NCBI RefSeq assembly: GCF_003966145.1
Contig: NZ_RXNR01000036.1
Span: 1-40,800 of the forward strand
DNA from: Lysinibacillus telephonicus
GTDB taxonomy: Bacteria > Bacillota > Bacilli > Bacillales_A > Planococcaceae
DNA length: 40,800 nt
Direction of reading: 5' to 3'
Program-made: the position numbers and the translations under genes
The notes under the pieces: model-generated
What the model saw: the letters and a program-made list of their open reading frames with translations, nothing else
What the model was told of the DNA's origin: nothing
Database searches by the model: none
Shown here: positions 25,494-35,676 of the stretch, piece after piece
Numbering within the stretch: position 1 is the first letter of the stretch
Layout: every line of letters starts with the position of its first letter

Positions 25494-25625
25494 CTAATAA
25501 CTTTGCTCTAAAATAACTTTGATGCCTGAAGTGCCCAATTCACCTATTATTTTCGTCAAGCTTCGTGTGCTTGTCCCCGTATCGGCACTTTTCCACCGGT
25601 GAAATAACACATCAAGTTTCCTCTG
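25494..25625 (-). pseudogene. Possible 3' relic of an unknown gene downstream of pyrG
   Basis: Between pyrG and the terminator the minus strand has a 43-codon run from TAG to TAG with protein-like composition (KLDVLFHRWKSADTGTS then LTKIIGELGTSGIKVILEQS). A GTG at 25610 has AGAGGA upstream and would give 38 residues. I do not recognise the family. The same DNA also holds inverted repeats (AAGTGCC/GGCACTT, CAAGC/GCTTG, TTCACC/GGTGAA), so it might be a structured RNA instead. Confidence 0.25.
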
Positions 25626-25659
25626 CTAGTTGCAGAGTACTTACTAACTCATTTATTTT

Positions 25660-27258
25660 TTAGCGATTGTTAAATGCTGCACCAACAAACTCGCGGAATA
25701 GCGGTTGTGGGCGTTGTGGACGTGAAATCAATTCTGGGTGGAATTGACAAGCCACATAGAATTTTTTATCAGGCAACTCAATAATTTCAACTAATTTATT
25801 GTCAGGGCTTGTACCTGAGAATACAAGTCCTTCTGCTTCCATCGCTTCACGGAACTCGTTATTAAATTCATAACGATGACGATGACGTTCATATACAAGC
25901 TCATCATTATAAGCTGCCATTGCGCGTGATCCCTCTTTTAATTTACATGGATATAATCCTAAACGTAATGTTCCACCTAAATCGATATCATCACTTTGAT
26001 CTGGCAGGAAGTCGATAATTGGATATGGTGTTTCTTTATTAAGCTCAGTTGAATGTGCACCTTCTAATCCAAGAACATTGCGTGCAAATTCTACTGTTGC
26101 CAATTGCATACCTAAGCAAATTCCTAAGAAAGGAACGTCGTTTTCACGTGCATATCTGATTGCAGAAATCTTTCCTTCTATTCCGCGATCACCGAACCCA
26201 CCAGGTACTAAAATTCCATCAGCATCTTTTAATAATTCGTTAACATTTTCAGAATTTACGTGTTCTGCATTGATCCAGTCGACTTCGATATCTGAATCAT
26301 AAACGTATCCTGCATGTTTTAATGCTTCTACTACTGAAATATAAGCATCTGGAAGTTCAACATATTTCCCAACAAGGGCAATACGTGTTTTATTTTTTAG
26401 ATGTTTTACTTTATCTACAAATTGTTTCCAGTCAGACATGTCTGCTTCTGGTGCTTCGATGCCAAAGTGTTCTAGAACGATATCATCAAAGTCTTGAGCA
26501 TGTAGATTTAATGGTACTTCATATAAATGTTCAGCGTCGCGAGATTCAATAATATCACGAGGTGTTACATCACAGAATAATGCTAATTTATCTTTCATAT
26601 CTTGAGATACAGGTTGTTCAGTACGAACAACTAAAATATTTGGTTGAATACCTAAAGAACGTAATTCTTTCACAGAATGTTGTGTTGGTTTTGTTTTTAA
26701 TTCACCAGCAGCAGCGATGTAAGGAATTAATGTACAGTGAACATACATTACATTGTGGTGGCCAAGATCTGATTTCATTTGGCGAATTGCTTCTAGGAAT
26801 GGAAGCGATTCGATATCTCCCACTGTACCACCTACTTCTGTAATTACGATATCAGCATTTGTTTCACGACCTGCACGTTGAATACGATCTTTTATTTCAT
26901 TTGTTACATGAGGAATTACTTGTACAGTTTTGCCGTTATAATCACCACGACGTTCTTTTGCAAGAACTGATTGATAAACACGTCCTGAAGTTACTGTTGA
27001 ATGTTTCCCTAAATTGATATCGATAAAGCGTTCATAGTGACCTAAGTCTAAATCGGCTTCAGCACCGTCATCCGTTACAAACACTTCACCATGTTGATAT
27101 GGACTCATTGTACCTGGGTCAATATTTAAATATGGATCAAATTTTTGAATTGTTACTTCTAATCCACGGTTTTTTAATAATCGTCCTAATGAAGATGCGA
27201 CAATTCCTTTCCCTAGCGAAGAAACTACCCCACCTGTTACAAAAATATACTTCGTCAT
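25660..27258 (-). CDS. pyrG: CTP synthase PyrG
   Basis: This 532-residue enzyme makes CTP from UTP with glutamine or ammonia. The N-terminal synthetase domain starts [19 protein letters not shown] (P-loop) and has [20 protein letters not shown]. The C-terminal glutamine amidotransferase has the nucleophile cysteine in [12 protein letters not shown] and the catalytic pair in CQFHPE. An upstream extension of the frame to 27354 is rejected, because GAGGAGG lies 9 nt before ATG 27258 and the family starts there. A long leader with a CTP-sensing attenuator lies upstream. Its usual neighbour ywjG is separated from it by the whole pectin island. Confidence 0.97.
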   Translation of the reverse strand: MTKYIFVTGGVVSSLGKGIVASSLGRLLKNRGLEVTIQKFDPYLNIDPGTMSPYQHGEVFVTDDGAEADLDLGHYERFIDINLGKHSTVTSGRVYQSVLAKERRGDYNGKTVQVIPHVTNEIKDRIQRAGRETNADIVITEVGGTVGDIESLPFLEAIRQMKSDLGHHNVMYVHCTLIPYIAAAGELKTKPTQHSVKELRSLGIQPNILVVRTEQPVSQDMKDKLALFCDVTPRDIIESRDAEHLYEVPLNLHAQDFDDIVLEHFGIEAPEADMSDWKQFVDKVKHLKNKTRIALVGKYVELPDAYISVVEALKHAGYVYDSDIEVDWINAEHVNSENVNELLKDADGILVPGGFGDRGIEGKISAIRYARENDVPFLGICLGMQLATVEFARNVLGLEGAHSTELNKETPYPIIDFLPDQSDDIDLGGTLRLGLYPCKLKEGSRAMAAYNDELVYERHRHRYEFNNEFREAMEAEGLVFSGTSPDNKLVEIIELPDKKFYVACQFHPELISRPQRPQPLFREFVGAAFNNR

Positions 27259-27910
27259 TTGCAAATTCCTCCTCATAACTACAATTGCTTTTATATCAAT
27301 TACGCCACTTAAGATTGCACCTTTAAGTTGGTTGAAGGTACAAAAATAGTGCATGCGTAAAGATAAAATAAATAAATTTAATAACTCGTTTTAGCTGTCT
27401 ACAACATTTATTCCCTTTATTCCAATTGCTAAAGCAAAAATAAAGCTTATCTTTTTTAAATATTGTTTTACTGAGTAGAAAAGTATAAGACATATGATTT
27501 ATTTCTATTGCAAGCATACTAACCTCTTGAAGTGATTTGTATTCCTCGATGAAAGGGAAAAATCGAAAGATGCTTTCTTTTTGTACCTTCCGATTTACAG
27601 AATGTATTAGTGTCGCCTTTTCCAAAGGAAGAAACATTAATGTCAATCCGCGCTTAAAGCCACACAAGGTGATTTACAATAGCATTACCATTTGGCATTG
27701 TTTGTCATCTCACTTCTAAAATGCCTTGCCCTTTTCTTACCTGCAACATTCCACGAGCTTTTCAAACCTATACATTGGAGGATCTCCTTAATGAATCCTC
27801 TTTAAAAAACTAGAAATTAATTGTCTCCTTAAATGGTTGCTTACCGTGCTTATCACACTTTCAACACCTTTTTTGCTAAGACATTAACTCATTGAAATAG
27901 CCGGAAAAAA
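27259..27910. other. Long leader between the attenuator and pyrG
   Basis: About 650 nt on the pyrG transcript between the attenuator U-tract and the start codon. A 114-codon minus-strand frame (27323-27667) has no ribosome binding site and no recognisable family. A palindrome GGAGGATCTCC lies near 27777. It looks like insertion of non-coding or decayed sequence into an otherwise compact leader. Confidence 0.45.
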
Positions 27911-27951
27911 TAAAAAAACGCTCCACCTGCAGTACGTTGCAGGGGGAGCGT
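27911..27951 (-). terminator. pyrG attenuator terminator (also ends rpoE transcripts)
   Basis: On the minus strand ACGCTCCCCCTGCA pairs with TGCAGGTGGAGCGT (one mismatch, loop of 6) followed by seven T residues and more T-rich sequence. The 5' arm contains CTCCCCCT, suited to pair with extra G residues added to the 5' end of the transcript, as in the known B. subtilis pyrG mechanism. Confidence 0.85.
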
Positions 27952-27990
27952 GAATTTATCAATCACGGTCATTCTCCATTTTTAACGGAG

Positions 27991-28029
27991 CCCAAGTAAA
28001 AGATTATATTGAACGATAAAAGAAGTCAA
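27991..28029 (-). promoter_or_regulatory. pyrG promoter with GGGCTCC start region
   Basis: On the minus strand TTGACT (28029-28024) and TATAAT (28008-28003) are followed by GGGCTCC starting at 27993. A GGGC start allows reiterative G addition when CTP is low, which then prevents the attenuator at 27911-27951. The -35/-10 spacing is 15 nt with TATAAT or 17 nt with the overlapping TAATCT. The promoter lies just after the rpoE stop codon. Confidence 0.8.
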
Positions 28030-28064
28030 GCCCTTTACGAAAATTAAGAAAAACTAATTAAAAA

Positions 28065-28649
28065 TTAATCTTCATCTTCTTCGTCTAAAAGATCGTCCTC
28101 TTCCTCCTCATCATCAATAATAAATCCATCTTCTTCTTCAATTAATTCATCGTCAATGTCTGCATCAACATCTACATCTACTTCATCAATGCTGTCAATT
28201 TCTTCTTCAACGAAGTCCAAGTCGTCTTCGTCATCTAAATCATCATCTTCCAAATCGTCCTCAACGAATTCATCAAAGTCTTCTTCAAATACTAAATCTT
28301 CTTCATCAACAATTAATTCTTCCTCATCGTCTTCAAGAACAGCTTTTTTACGTTTACGAGCTTTAACTGTTGGTGCAGTTTCTTCTTCGATTGTTTCGAT
28401 TTTGTACCATTCACGAAGACCCCAAGTATTTTCGTGGTTTAGAAGGAAACGACCTTCAATATTCATATCAGTATAAAACTGAACAAGTCTGCTTTGAATT
28501 TCTTCATCCGATAAACCGTTTAGATTTTGGATTTCTTTTAGTAAGTCGTGGAATGCAATAGGTGATTTTCTTTCTTCTAAAATTGCATAGGCTAAGTCAA
28601 TTAACGATTCCTCTGCTAATTGTTCTTGTGTCATTTCACGAATATTCAA
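28065..28649 (-). CDS. rpoE: RNA polymerase delta subunit RpoE
   Basis: This 194-residue protein is the delta subunit of Gram-positive RNA polymerase, which helps recycling and promoter selection. The folded N-terminal domain (about 1-90, with VQFYTDMNIEGRFLL and NTWGLREWY) is followed by a long Asp/Glu-only tail (from about 115). The frame is open to a GTG at 28658, but its ribosome binding site would touch it. TTG 28649 is preferred: AAAGGA lies 10-11 nt upstream and the protein then aligns with the B. subtilis start (M-I---SQEEL). The acidic tail is longer than in B. subtilis (173 residues in total). Confidence 0.94.
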   Translation of the reverse strand: MNIREMTQEQLAEESLIDLAYAILEERKSPIAFHDLLKEIQNLNGLSDEEIQSRLVQFYTDMNIEGRFLLNHENTWGLREWYKIETIEEETAPTVKARKRKKAVLEDDEEELIVDEEDLVFEEDFDEFVEDDLEDDDLDDEDDLDFVEEEIDSIDEVDVDVDADIDDELIEEEDGFIIDDEEEEDDLLDEEDED

Positions 28650-28722
28650 CTCGTGCACGTCCTTTCTTTAAATACGTTTCATTCAATTTCTTCTTTATTA
28701 GAAATTGCGTCCAGATTTCGGA

Positions 28723-28773
28723 CTCGTGTTTTCACGAGACTCTCCATTAGCGAATTCTCGTGATTCGTTGGAG
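28723..28773. other. Two adjacent hairpins in the rpoE leader
   Basis: CTCGTG-TTTT-CACGAG (28723-28738) is followed by CTCCA..CGAAT / ATTCG..TGGAG (28742-28773). A second CTCGTG at 28757-28762 could pair with the same CACGAG, so two folds exclude each other. The block lies 75-125 nt upstream of the rpoE start. Confidence 0.4.
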
Positions 28774-28889
28774 GCATTATCTTTATTCATCAATAAAATC
28801 TAAACTATGTGGATGATTTTTTGAACAAAGATAATTATATCTTAAGCATAATATCCATTATATACAAAGTACTATAGACTATGCTAGTT

Positions 28890-29051
28890 TCATTTACTGT
28901 TTTTTATGTTATATATCTCTTTTAAGCCCAAGTAAAATAAAAAACAAGATAATATAAGGAGTGGGATTGACCCTAACTGCTTATTATACAAAAAGAAAGT
29001 AGCAACAAGGCATGCGAGTATGATGATATAGTGCGCGTATTGTTTAATCAC
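28890..29051 (-). CDS. Small two-helix membrane protein (53 residues), unknown function
   Basis: The minus strand has AGGAAGGA 7 nt before GTG 29051, and the frame reads MIKQYAHYIIILACLVATFF then LYNKQLGSIPLLIL to a TGA at 28890. Two hydrophobic segments (about 7-22 and 28-43) are joined by a short polar loop, and the C-terminus is charged (KEIYNIKNSK). The strong ribosome binding site and typical membrane-protein layout make it likely real. It lies between icmF and rpoE, about 240 nt upstream of rpoE. I do not recognise the family. Confidence 0.65.
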   Translation of the reverse strand: MIKQYAHYIIILACLVATFFLYNKQLGSIPLLILSCFLFYLGLKEIYNIKNSK

Positions 29052-29281
29052 TTGCAAATCCTTCCTTTCTGTATTTTTATTATAGCTAAATTTCCAAAAA
29101 TAGTACTAATTATTACGTTGGAGAGTTTAACTTATTTTTAAGCAGCAACATTTATTAGAAATTTTTGTAGTTCAAGCAGTTGAAAATCAATTAAAATAAT
29201 AACATTTCGTGTAGTATGAAATTAATTTATGCAATAATTGAGCGCTTGCTTGTTGCATAAGCAAGCGCCTTATTAGTGTAT

Positions 29282-32200
29282 CTACATATTTCTTCTATAT
29301 TGTCCTCCGACTTCATACATTGCTTTCGTAATTTGACCTAGGCTGGCTACTTTCACAGTCTCCATTAATTGCTCGAAAATATTTCCACCAGTTAGTGCAA
29401 CTTCTTTTAATTTTTTTAACGATGCTTCACACTCTGCTTCATGTCGTTTATGGAAGTCCTGCAGGTTTTTAATTTGCAATTCTTTTTCTTCTTTTGAAGA
29501 ACGTGCTACTTCCATGCTATCGATTTCTTCAGCAGAAGGTGGATTCGGATTTAAATAAGTATTTACTCCAATTATCGGAAGTTCTCCAGAATGTTTAAGC
29601 TGCTCATAATACATTGACTCTTCTTGGATTTTGCCGCGCTGGTATTGCGTCTCCATTGCACCTAACACACCGCCACGGTCATTTATACGTTCAAATTCTT
29701 CAAGAACGGCCTGCTCAACCAAATCTGTCAGCTCCTCAACGATAAATGAACCTTGCAGCGGATTCTCATTTTTTGATAGACCGTGTTCTTTCGTAATAAT
29801 TAATTGGATAGCCATTGCACGGCGAACTGACTCTTCTGTTGGTGTTGTAATCGCCTCATCATATGCATTTGTATGAAGTGAATTACAATTATCTTGCAAT
29901 GCCATCAATGCTTGAAGCGTTGTACGGATGTCATTAAAGTCGATTTCTTGTGCGTGTAGGGAACGCCCTGAAGTTTGGATATGGTATTTCAATTTTTGAG
30001 AACGTTCATTAGCCCCATATTTGTCACGCATTACAATTGCCCAAATTCTTCGCGCAACTCTTCCGATTACTGTATATTCAGGATCCAATCCATTTGAGAA
30101 GAAGAATGACAGATTTGGTGCGAAATCATCAATCTTCATGCCCCGGCTTAAATAATATTCAACATACGTAAAACCATTAGCAAGAGTAAAGGCTAACTGA
30201 GAAATCGGATTTGCCCCTGCTTCTGCAATATGGTAGCCGGAAATGGATACAGAATAATAATTGCGTACTTTGTGGTTGATAAAGTATTCTTGAATATCGC
30301 CCATCATTCTTAGCGCAAACTCAGTGGAGAAAATACAAGTATTTTGACCTTGATCTTCTTTTAATATATCTGCTTGGACTGTACCTCGAACTACTTGCAA
30401 TGTTTTTTCACGCACTTCTGTAAATTCCTCAACAGTTAAAGTACGCCCAAGTTCTTCTTCCCGTTTTTTTACTTGCTGATCAATCGCCGTGTTCATAAAC
30501 ATAGCTAAAATAATTGGTGCAGGACCGTTAATCGTCATTGAAACAGATGTTGAAGGAGCACATAAATCAAAGCCGTCATACAGCTTCTTCATATCATCAA
30601 GTGTACAAACGCTTACACCAGACACGCCAACCTTACCGTAAATATCTGGACGGTAATCCGGATCTTCACCATAGAGTGTAACTGAATCAAATGCTGTAGA
30701 TAAACGTTTTGCATCATCATCTTTTGATAAATAGTGAAAACGTTTATTTGTACGCTCTGGTGTACCTTCCCCTGCAAATTGGCGTTTTGGATCCTCCCCT
30801 TGCCGTTTAAAAGGAAATACTCCTGCTGTATATGGAAACTCCCCAGGGATGTTTTCAGCATATACCCATCGCAATATTTCACCGTAATCTTTAAATTTCG
30901 GTAAAACGACTTTAGGAATTTTTGTACCAGATAACGAAGTTGTTTTTAAAATCGTACGTATTTCTTTATCTCGAACTTTCGTAATAAATTCATCTCCAGA
31001 ATACGCTTCTTTTAATTTTTCCCAATTATCCAGTATACGTTTTGACTCTTGAGATAATTCATTTTTTACGCTATCTGCCAAAGATTGAAGCGATTGTATT
31101 AGTACATCATTAGGTGAGCTTTCTAATACTTGCTTAATTGCCCCTTCAAGTTGATACAGTTTAGACGCCAGTTCAACTTGATGTGCTGCTTTTTTATGAT
31201 AGTTTCGAACCGTTTCTACAATTTCTCGCAAATAATAACGTCGATCATTTGGGATAATGACATCTTGTTTTTGAGTTTTTACGAATTGCTCATAAGATGT
31301 TTTCCAATCGTAGCCGAATTTTCCATTAATCTTTTCAACAAGTGCTGCAAATAAAGAGTTTGTTCCTTTATCATTAAATTGACTAGCAATTGTACCATAT
31401 ACTGGCATTCTATCCAAGCTTTCTGACCATAATTCATGGGAACGCTGATATTGTTTTTGAACTTGACGAAGTGCATCCTCTGAACCTTTTCTTTCGAATT
31501 TATTAATTACAATTAAATCTGCATAGTCAATCATATCTATTTTTTCAAGTTGTGTCGGTGCACCAAATTCACTTGTCATAACATACATTGATAAATCTGT
31601 ATATTTTGTAATTTCCGCATCCCCTTGGCCGATTCCACTTGTTTCTACAATAATAAGATCAAAGCCCGTCGCTTTTACAACATCAAGAACGTCTCCAATG
31701 GAAGCAGTCAGTTCTGTTCTAGAACCCCTAGTTGCCAGGCTTCTCATATATACCCGTTTATCAAAAATGGCATTCATTCGAATACGGTCCCCTAGTAGGG
31801 CTCCACCTGTTTTTTGTTTTGTTGGATCAACTGAAATAATTGCAACCTTTTTCTCCGGGAATTCACGTAAGAAACGTCGAATTAATTCATCTGTTAAAGA
31901 TGATTTACCAGCCCCACCAGTACCAGTAATCCCTAATACAGGTGTATGTTTTGTTCTTTTACGGGCTTCTGCCAAAAATTCTGTGATTTCTGCATCTTCA
32001 CCTATTTCAGCAGCTGTTATTAGATTTGCTAATATTTCTGGTGTATCTGTTGAAAGCTTATCTAATAAATCCAAGTAATTTCCTTTTAAAGTAGAGAAAT
32101 CTGCCCCTTCTATCTGCTTATTAATCATTCCTTGCAGCCCTAATTGCATCCCGTCTTCTGGGGAAAAAATTCCTGCAATGCCGTAATCGTGAAGCTCTTT

Positions 32201-32557
32201 TATTTCACGTGGTAAAATAACTCCCCCGCCGCCCCCATAGATTTTAATATGTGGTGCACCTTTTTCACGTAGTAAGTCATACATATATTTGAAATATTCC
32301 AAATGTCCACCTTGATAAGAAGAAACGGCAATTGCCTGTGCATCTTCTTGTATAGCGGCGTTAACCACTTCTTCAACAGATCGATTATGTCCTAAATGAA
32401 TGACTTCAGCACCACTTGCTTGTAAAATGCGACGCATAATATTAACGGATACGTCGTGTCCATCGAATAAACTAGACGCAGTCACAAAACGAACAGGGTG
32501 TTTTGGACGATATACTCCAGGTTTTTCGTTTTTTTCTACAAAATCAGCTTGCACCAT
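29282..32557 (-). CDS. icmF: Fused isobutyryl-CoA mutase IcmF
   Basis: A 1091-residue adenosylcobalamin enzyme that interconverts isobutyryl-CoA and butyryl-CoA, with its own G-protein chaperone. The N-terminal B12-binding domain (about 15-140) has [15 protein letters not shown] and later [12 protein letters not shown]. The MeaB-like GTPase domain has the P-loop GTGGAGKSS at 212-220 and [13 protein letters not shown]. The C-terminal mutase barrel has [20 protein letters not shown]. The frame opens earlier (32596), but AAAGGGG lies 9 nt before ATG 32557, which is chosen. It links branched-chain acyl-CoA to the beta-oxidation genes upstream. It may have its own promoter, since a terminator precedes it. 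Confidence 0.95.
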   Translation of the reverse strand: MVQADFVEKNEKPGVYRPKHPVRFVTASSLFDGHDVSVNIMRRILQASGAEVIHLGHNRSVEEVVNAAIQEDAQAIAVSSYQGGHLEYFKYMYDLLREKGAPHIKIYGGGGGVILPREIKELHDYGIAGIFSPEDGMQLGLQGMINKQIEGADFSTLKGNYLDLLDKLSTDTPEILANLITAAEIGEDAEITEFLAEARKRTKHTPVLGITGTGGAGKSSLTDELIRRFLREFPEKKVAIISVDPTKQKTGGALLGDRIRMNAIFDKRVYMRSLATRGSRTELTASIGDVLDVVKATGFDLIIVETSGIGQGDAEITKYTDLSMYVMTSEFGAPTQLEKIDMIDYADLIVINKFERKGSEDALRQVQKQYQRSHELWSESLDRMPVYGTIASQFNDKGTNSLFAALVEKINGKFGYDWKTSYEQFVKTQKQDVIIPNDRRYYLREIVETVRNYHKKAAHQVELASKLYQLEGAIKQVLESSPNDVLIQSLQSLADSVKNELSQESKRILDNWEKLKEAYSGDEFITKVRDKEIRTILKTTSLSGTKIPKVVLPKFKDYGEILRWVYAENIPGEFPYTAGVFPFKRQGEDPKRQFAGEGTPERTNKRFHYLSKDDDAKRLSTAFDSVTLYGEDPDYRPDIYGKVGVSGVSVCTLDDMKKLYDGFDLCAPSTSVSMTINGPAPIILAMFMNTAIDQQVKKREEELGRTLTVEEFTEVREKTLQVVRGTVQADILKEDQGQNTCIFSTEFALRMMGDIQEYFINHKVRNYYSVSISGYHIAEAGANPISQLAFTLANGFTYVEYYLSRGMKIDDFAPNLSFFFSNGLDPEYTVIGRVARRIWAIVMRDKYGANERSQKLKYHIQTSGRSLHAQEIDFNDIRTTLQALMALQDNCNSLHTNAYDEAITTPTEESVRRAMAIQLIITKEHGLSKNENPLQGSFIVEELTDLVEQAVLEEFERINDRGGVLGAMETQYQRGKIQEESMYYEQLKHSGELPIIGVNTYLNPNPPSAEEIDSMEVARSSKEEKELQIKNLQDFHKRHEAECEASLKKLKEVALTGGNIFEQLMETVKVASLGQITKAMYEVGGQYRRNM

Positions 32558-32584
32558 ATTAAATACCCCTTTCATTTCCATATT

Positions 32585-32630
32585 GCATTCGTTCAATTAA
32601 TGTTGCCTAAAAGTGGTTTACAACGAATGC
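32585..32630. promoter_or_regulatory. Inverted repeat in front of icmF
   Basis: GCATTCGTT (32585-32593) and AACGAATGC (32622-32630) form a perfect 9-bp inverted repeat with a 28-nt spacer, between the tetR terminator and the icmF start. CGAATGCT also appears before hbd, and a related TGAATGCT lies in the fadF promoter, so this may be a regulator site. Confidence 0.4.
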
Positions 32631-32650
32631 TTATGTTTAAACGTAAACAA

Positions 32651-32693
32651 ACACCGCTAAAATGCATCGTCAAACGTATGCTTTTAGCGGTGT
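32651..32693 (-). terminator. Terminator after tetR
   Basis: Arms ACACCGCTAAAA and TTTTAGCGGTGT (extended by GCAT/ATGC) form a stable hairpin. On the minus strand GTTTGTTTAC follows. It lies just after the TetR gene stop and separates it from icmF. Confidence 0.65.
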
Positions 32694-32701
32694 CATCCCC
32701 A

Positions 32702-33340
32702 TTACTCACCATAATGTATAATTCCTGACAAGCACATTTTCGTTTGAGCAATTGTAAAGTCTTGAATTGTAAAACGTTTATTAAGTGCCCATTTTCTAAA
32801 CGCCCAGCTTTGTCCTTGAACAACGATATGATTTGCAGCTAAATATATTTCCTGATTACTCATATTAATCGTGCCTGCATGCACAAGTGTTTTTAATATT
32901 TTTTCAAAGAGTGCAGTCATCTCTAGTTCTTTTTTTAGTACGTATTGTTGTGCTTCTTTGCCCAATGATTTTGTTTCTTGATACATGATAGTAAATTCAT
33001 CTACCATACTATCAATCAATAAAAAATATTGTCTGATTGCCTCTTTTAATTCTTCTATCGTTCCTGAACTCGTTGAAATTCGAGATAAACGTTTCATCAC
33101 TTGGTCATAGATATTGTCACAAACTAAAAACAGTACGTCCTCTTTCGTACGGATATATTCATATAGTGTTCCAATGCTAAATCCGGCAGCTTTGGCGATT
33201 TCCCTTGTTGTTGCGCGATGAAAGCCTTTTTCTTTAAACAATTTTAAAGCGCCATTTACAATTTGCTTCCTACGAATTTCTATTAAGCTTTCATCTTTTA
33301 CGGATGACTGTACTAAAATTTTCTCATTGTTATTGTTCAT
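32702..33340 (-). CDS. TetR-family transcription regulator of the acyl-CoA genes
   Basis: A 212-residue repressor. The helix-turn-helix is at about 35-75 (VNGALKLFKEKGFHRATT, AKAAGFSIGTLYEYIRTKED), and the C-terminal half is the ligand domain (probably acyl-CoA). It resembles FadR-type regulators of fatty acid degradation. The ATG is 3 nt after the stop codon of the acyl-CoA dehydrogenase gene and shows no clear ribosome binding site, so its translation probably depends on coupling. The shared palindrome in the fadF and thiolase promoters is a likely target. Confidence 0.88.
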   Translation of the reverse strand: MNNNNEKILVQSSVKDESLIEIRRKQIVNGALKLFKEKGFHRATTREIAKAAGFSIGTLYEYIRTKEDVLFLVCDNIYDQVMKRLSRISTSSGTIEELKEAIRQYFLLIDSMVDEFTIMYQETKSLGKEAQQYVLKKELEMTALFEKILKTLVHAGTINMSNQEIYLAANHIVVQGQSWAFRKWALNKRFTIQDFTIAQTKMCLSGIIHYGE

Positions 33341-33343
33341 AGA

Positions 33344-34483
33344 TTATTTTGTTAGCATTCTTGAGATTACAAGACGTTGAATCTCTTGTGTACCTTCATA
33401 GATTTGTGTAATTTTTGCATCTCGCATAAAACGCTCAACTGGATACTCTTTTGTATAGCCATAGCCGCCAAAAATTTGTACTGCATCGGTTGTGACAGAC
33501 ATTGCTGTATCTCCAGCCATTAATTTTGCCATCGCAGACGCTTTACCGTACGGAAGATTATTTGTTTCTAGCCAAGCAGCTTGATAGGTTAGTAGTCTTG
33601 ATGCTTCAACAGCTGTCGCCATATCCGCTAATTTGAATGAAACGCCTTGGTTTGCCACAATTGGTTTGCCGAATTGAATACGTTGTTTTGCATATTCAGT
33701 AGCAGCATCTAACGCACCCTGTGCAATTCCGACTGCTTGTGCAGCAATGCCATTTCGCCCACCATCTAACGTTTTCATCGCAATAATGAATCCTTCACCT
33801 TCGTTGCCTAGTAAGTTTTCTTTTGGTACTCGACAATTATCAAAAATAATTTCTGTTGTTGGAGATGAACGAATACCCATTTTCTTCTCCTTTTTCCCTA
33901 CTCCAAAACCGGGGAAACTTGATTCAACAATAAAGGCGCTTGTTCCTTTATGCTTTGATTCAGGATCTGTTACGGCGAACACGATGTAAGTGTCTGCTAC
34001 CCCACCGTTCGTAATGAAGATTTTAGAGCCATTTAGAACGTATTCATCACCTTCTAATTTTGCTGTTGTTTTCATGCCGCCCGCATCACTGCCCGAGCCC
34101 GCTTCTGTTAAACAATAAGCACCAATTGTTTTCCCCTCTGCCATTGGCCGCAAATATTTTTGTTTTTGCTTTTCATTCCCATATTTGAAAAGTGGCCACC
34201 CTGCTAAAGAAGTATGGGCTGATAAAGTTACACCTGTTGAAGCACAGACACGTGAAAGCTCCTCGACAGCAATGCAATAAGCTAAATAGTCAAAGCCTGC
34301 TCCGCCATATTCTTCAGGCCAAGGTATTCCGGTCAATCCAAGCTCAGCCATCTTATTCCATATAGCGCGATCAAAGTGTTCATTTTCATCGCGCTCAGCT
34401 GCAGATGGTGCTACCTCATTTAATGCAAAATCTCGAACCATTTCCCTTAATTGCTCATGTTCCTCTGATAATTGAAAGTTCAT
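33344..34483 (-). CDS. acdA: Acyl-CoA dehydrogenase (AcdA-like)
   Basis: A 379-residue FAD enzyme that makes the first double bond in beta-oxidation, of short/branched-chain type by length. Signatures are [18 protein letters not shown], the FAD-binding [20 protein letters not shown], and the catalytic glutamate in [22 protein letters not shown] is 6-7 nt before the ATG. It is one of two paralogues in a row (47 nt apart) and is followed immediately by tetR. In B. subtilis acdA lies next to rpoE; here tetR and icmF stand between. Confidence 0.93.
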   Translation of the reverse strand: MNFQLSEEHEQLREMVRDFALNEVAPSAAERDENEHFDRAIWNKMAELGLTGIPWPEEYGGAGFDYLAYCIAVEELSRVCASTGVTLSAHTSLAGWPLFKYGNEKQKQKYLRPMAEGKTIGAYCLTEAGSGSDAGGMKTTAKLEGDEYVLNGSKIFITNGGVADTYIVFAVTDPESKHKGTSAFIVESSFPGFGVGKKEKKMGIRSSPTTEIIFDNCRVPKENLLGNEGEGFIIAMKTLDGGRNGIAAQAVGIAQGALDAATEYAKQRIQFGKPIVANQGVSFKLADMATAVEASRLLTYQAAWLETNNLPYGKASAMAKLMAGDTAMSVTTDAVQIFGGYGYTKEYPVERFMRDAKITQIYEGTQEIQRLVISRMLTK

Positions 34484-34530
34484 TTCTACCCCTCCATTTA
34501 TGTTAAGTGCAATTCTTAATTTTCAGATAA

Positions 34531-35661
34531 TCAAATTTGTTTGCTTATTACGATGCGTTGGATCTCACTTGTTCCTTCATATATTTCTGTAACTTTTGCA
34601 TCACGGAAATAGCGTTCGACTGGATAATCCTTTGTATATCCATACCCACCGTAAATTTGTATTGCTTCTGTTGTTACTTGAACAGCAGTTTTTGAAGCAA
34701 ATAATTTCGCCATTGAAGCCTCTTTTCCGCATTGGAGACCGAGAGAATGCAGATGGGCAGCGCGGTACACTAATAGCTTTGCAGCTTCCACCTTGGTTGC
34801 CATATCCGCTAGCTTAAAACCTACCCCTTGGTTTACTGCAATTGGTTTGCCAAATTGAATTCGTTCACTTGCATATTCAATTGAAGCTTCCGTTGCGGCC
34901 TCGGCAATTCCAAGTGCCTGTGCTGCAATCCCAATTCTCCCTGCGTTCAAGTTTGCCATCGCAATTTTAAACCCTTCATTTTCTTTTCCTAAAAGATTGG
35001 ATGCAGGTACTTTCATATTGTCAAATGTAAGCTGTACTGTACTTGAACCATGAAGCCCCATCTTATGTTCATTTTTTCCGATAATGAGTCCGGGACTGTC
35101 CTTCTCGACTATGAAAGCGGAAATACCCCTAGATCCTTTTTGAGGGTTTGTCGATGCAAACACAATAAAAACATCTGCTTCCCCACCATTTGTTATAAAC
35201 GCTTTTGAACCGTTAAGGACATAGTAATCATCGCTTTTTACCGCTCTAGTTTTTAATGCGCCCGCATCAGAACCGGCTTCTGGCTCCGTTAAACAAAACG
35301 CCCCCAAATATTTTCCACTCGCGAGGTTTGGAATATATTTTTTCTTCTGCTCATCACTTCCAAAATAAAGTATCGGATTCGTTCCGACAGAGGTGTGAAC
35401 AGATAAAATGACTCCTACAACAGCACTTACTTTCGAAATTTCATTGATTGCTAAAATATAGGAAGTAAAGTCCATCCCTGCACCACCTAAGCTTTCTGGA
35501 ACAGTCATCCCCATCAGCCCAAGTTCTCCCATTTTAGCAAGGATCTCTTTTGGAAATTCCCCCTCTTCCATTTTTTCAACAAATGGGGCGATTTCACTTT
35601 GTGCAAATTGACGCACCATTTCCCGGAGCATCGTTTGCTCTTCTGTAAAGTTGAGATTCAT
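34531..35661 (-). CDS. Acyl-CoA dehydrogenase, second paralogue
   Basis: A 376-residue FAD-dependent dehydrogenase similar to the downstream gene. It has CLTEPEAGSDAGALKTRA, IYGGYGYTKDYPVERYFRDA and the catalytic IYEGTSEIQRIVIS. ATG 35661 is chosen with AAGGAG 8 nt upstream; the GTG at 35670 touches the ribosome binding site. It follows hbd after 15 nt. It is probably butyryl-CoA type, with electrons passed to ETF. The exact chain-length preference is not visible. Confidence 0.93.
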   Translation of the reverse strand: MNLNFTEEQTMLREMVRQFAQSEIAPFVEKMEEGEFPKEILAKMGELGLMGMTVPESLGGAGMDFTSYILAINEISKVSAVVGVILSVHTSVGTNPILYFGSDEQKKKYIPNLASGKYLGAFCLTEPEAGSDAGALKTRAVKSDDYYVLNGSKAFITNGGEADVFIVFASTNPQKGSRGISAFIVEKDSPGLIIGKNEHKMGLHGSSTVQLTFDNMKVPASNLLGKENEGFKIAMANLNAGRIGIAAQALGIAEAATEASIEYASERIQFGKPIAVNQGVGFKLADMATKVEAAKLLVYRAAHLHSLGLQCGKEASMAKLFASKTAVQVTTEAIQIYGGYGYTKDYPVERYFRDAKVTEIYEGTSEIQRIVISKQI

Positions 35662-35676
35662 AGATGTCACTCCTTA

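Noticed and set aside
27259-27354. 32-residue extension of PyrG
   Set aside because: The extension is not like CTP synthase, and GAGGAGG precedes the conserved [10 protein letters not shown] start.
27323-27667. 114-codon minus-strand frame in the pyrG leader
   Set aside because: No ribosome binding site before any start, unusual composition and no recognisable motif. Treated as leader or decayed DNA.
28156-28476. Serine-rich plus-strand frame opposite rpoE
   Set aside because: It arises from the repetitive acidic codons of the delta subunit tail on the other strand.
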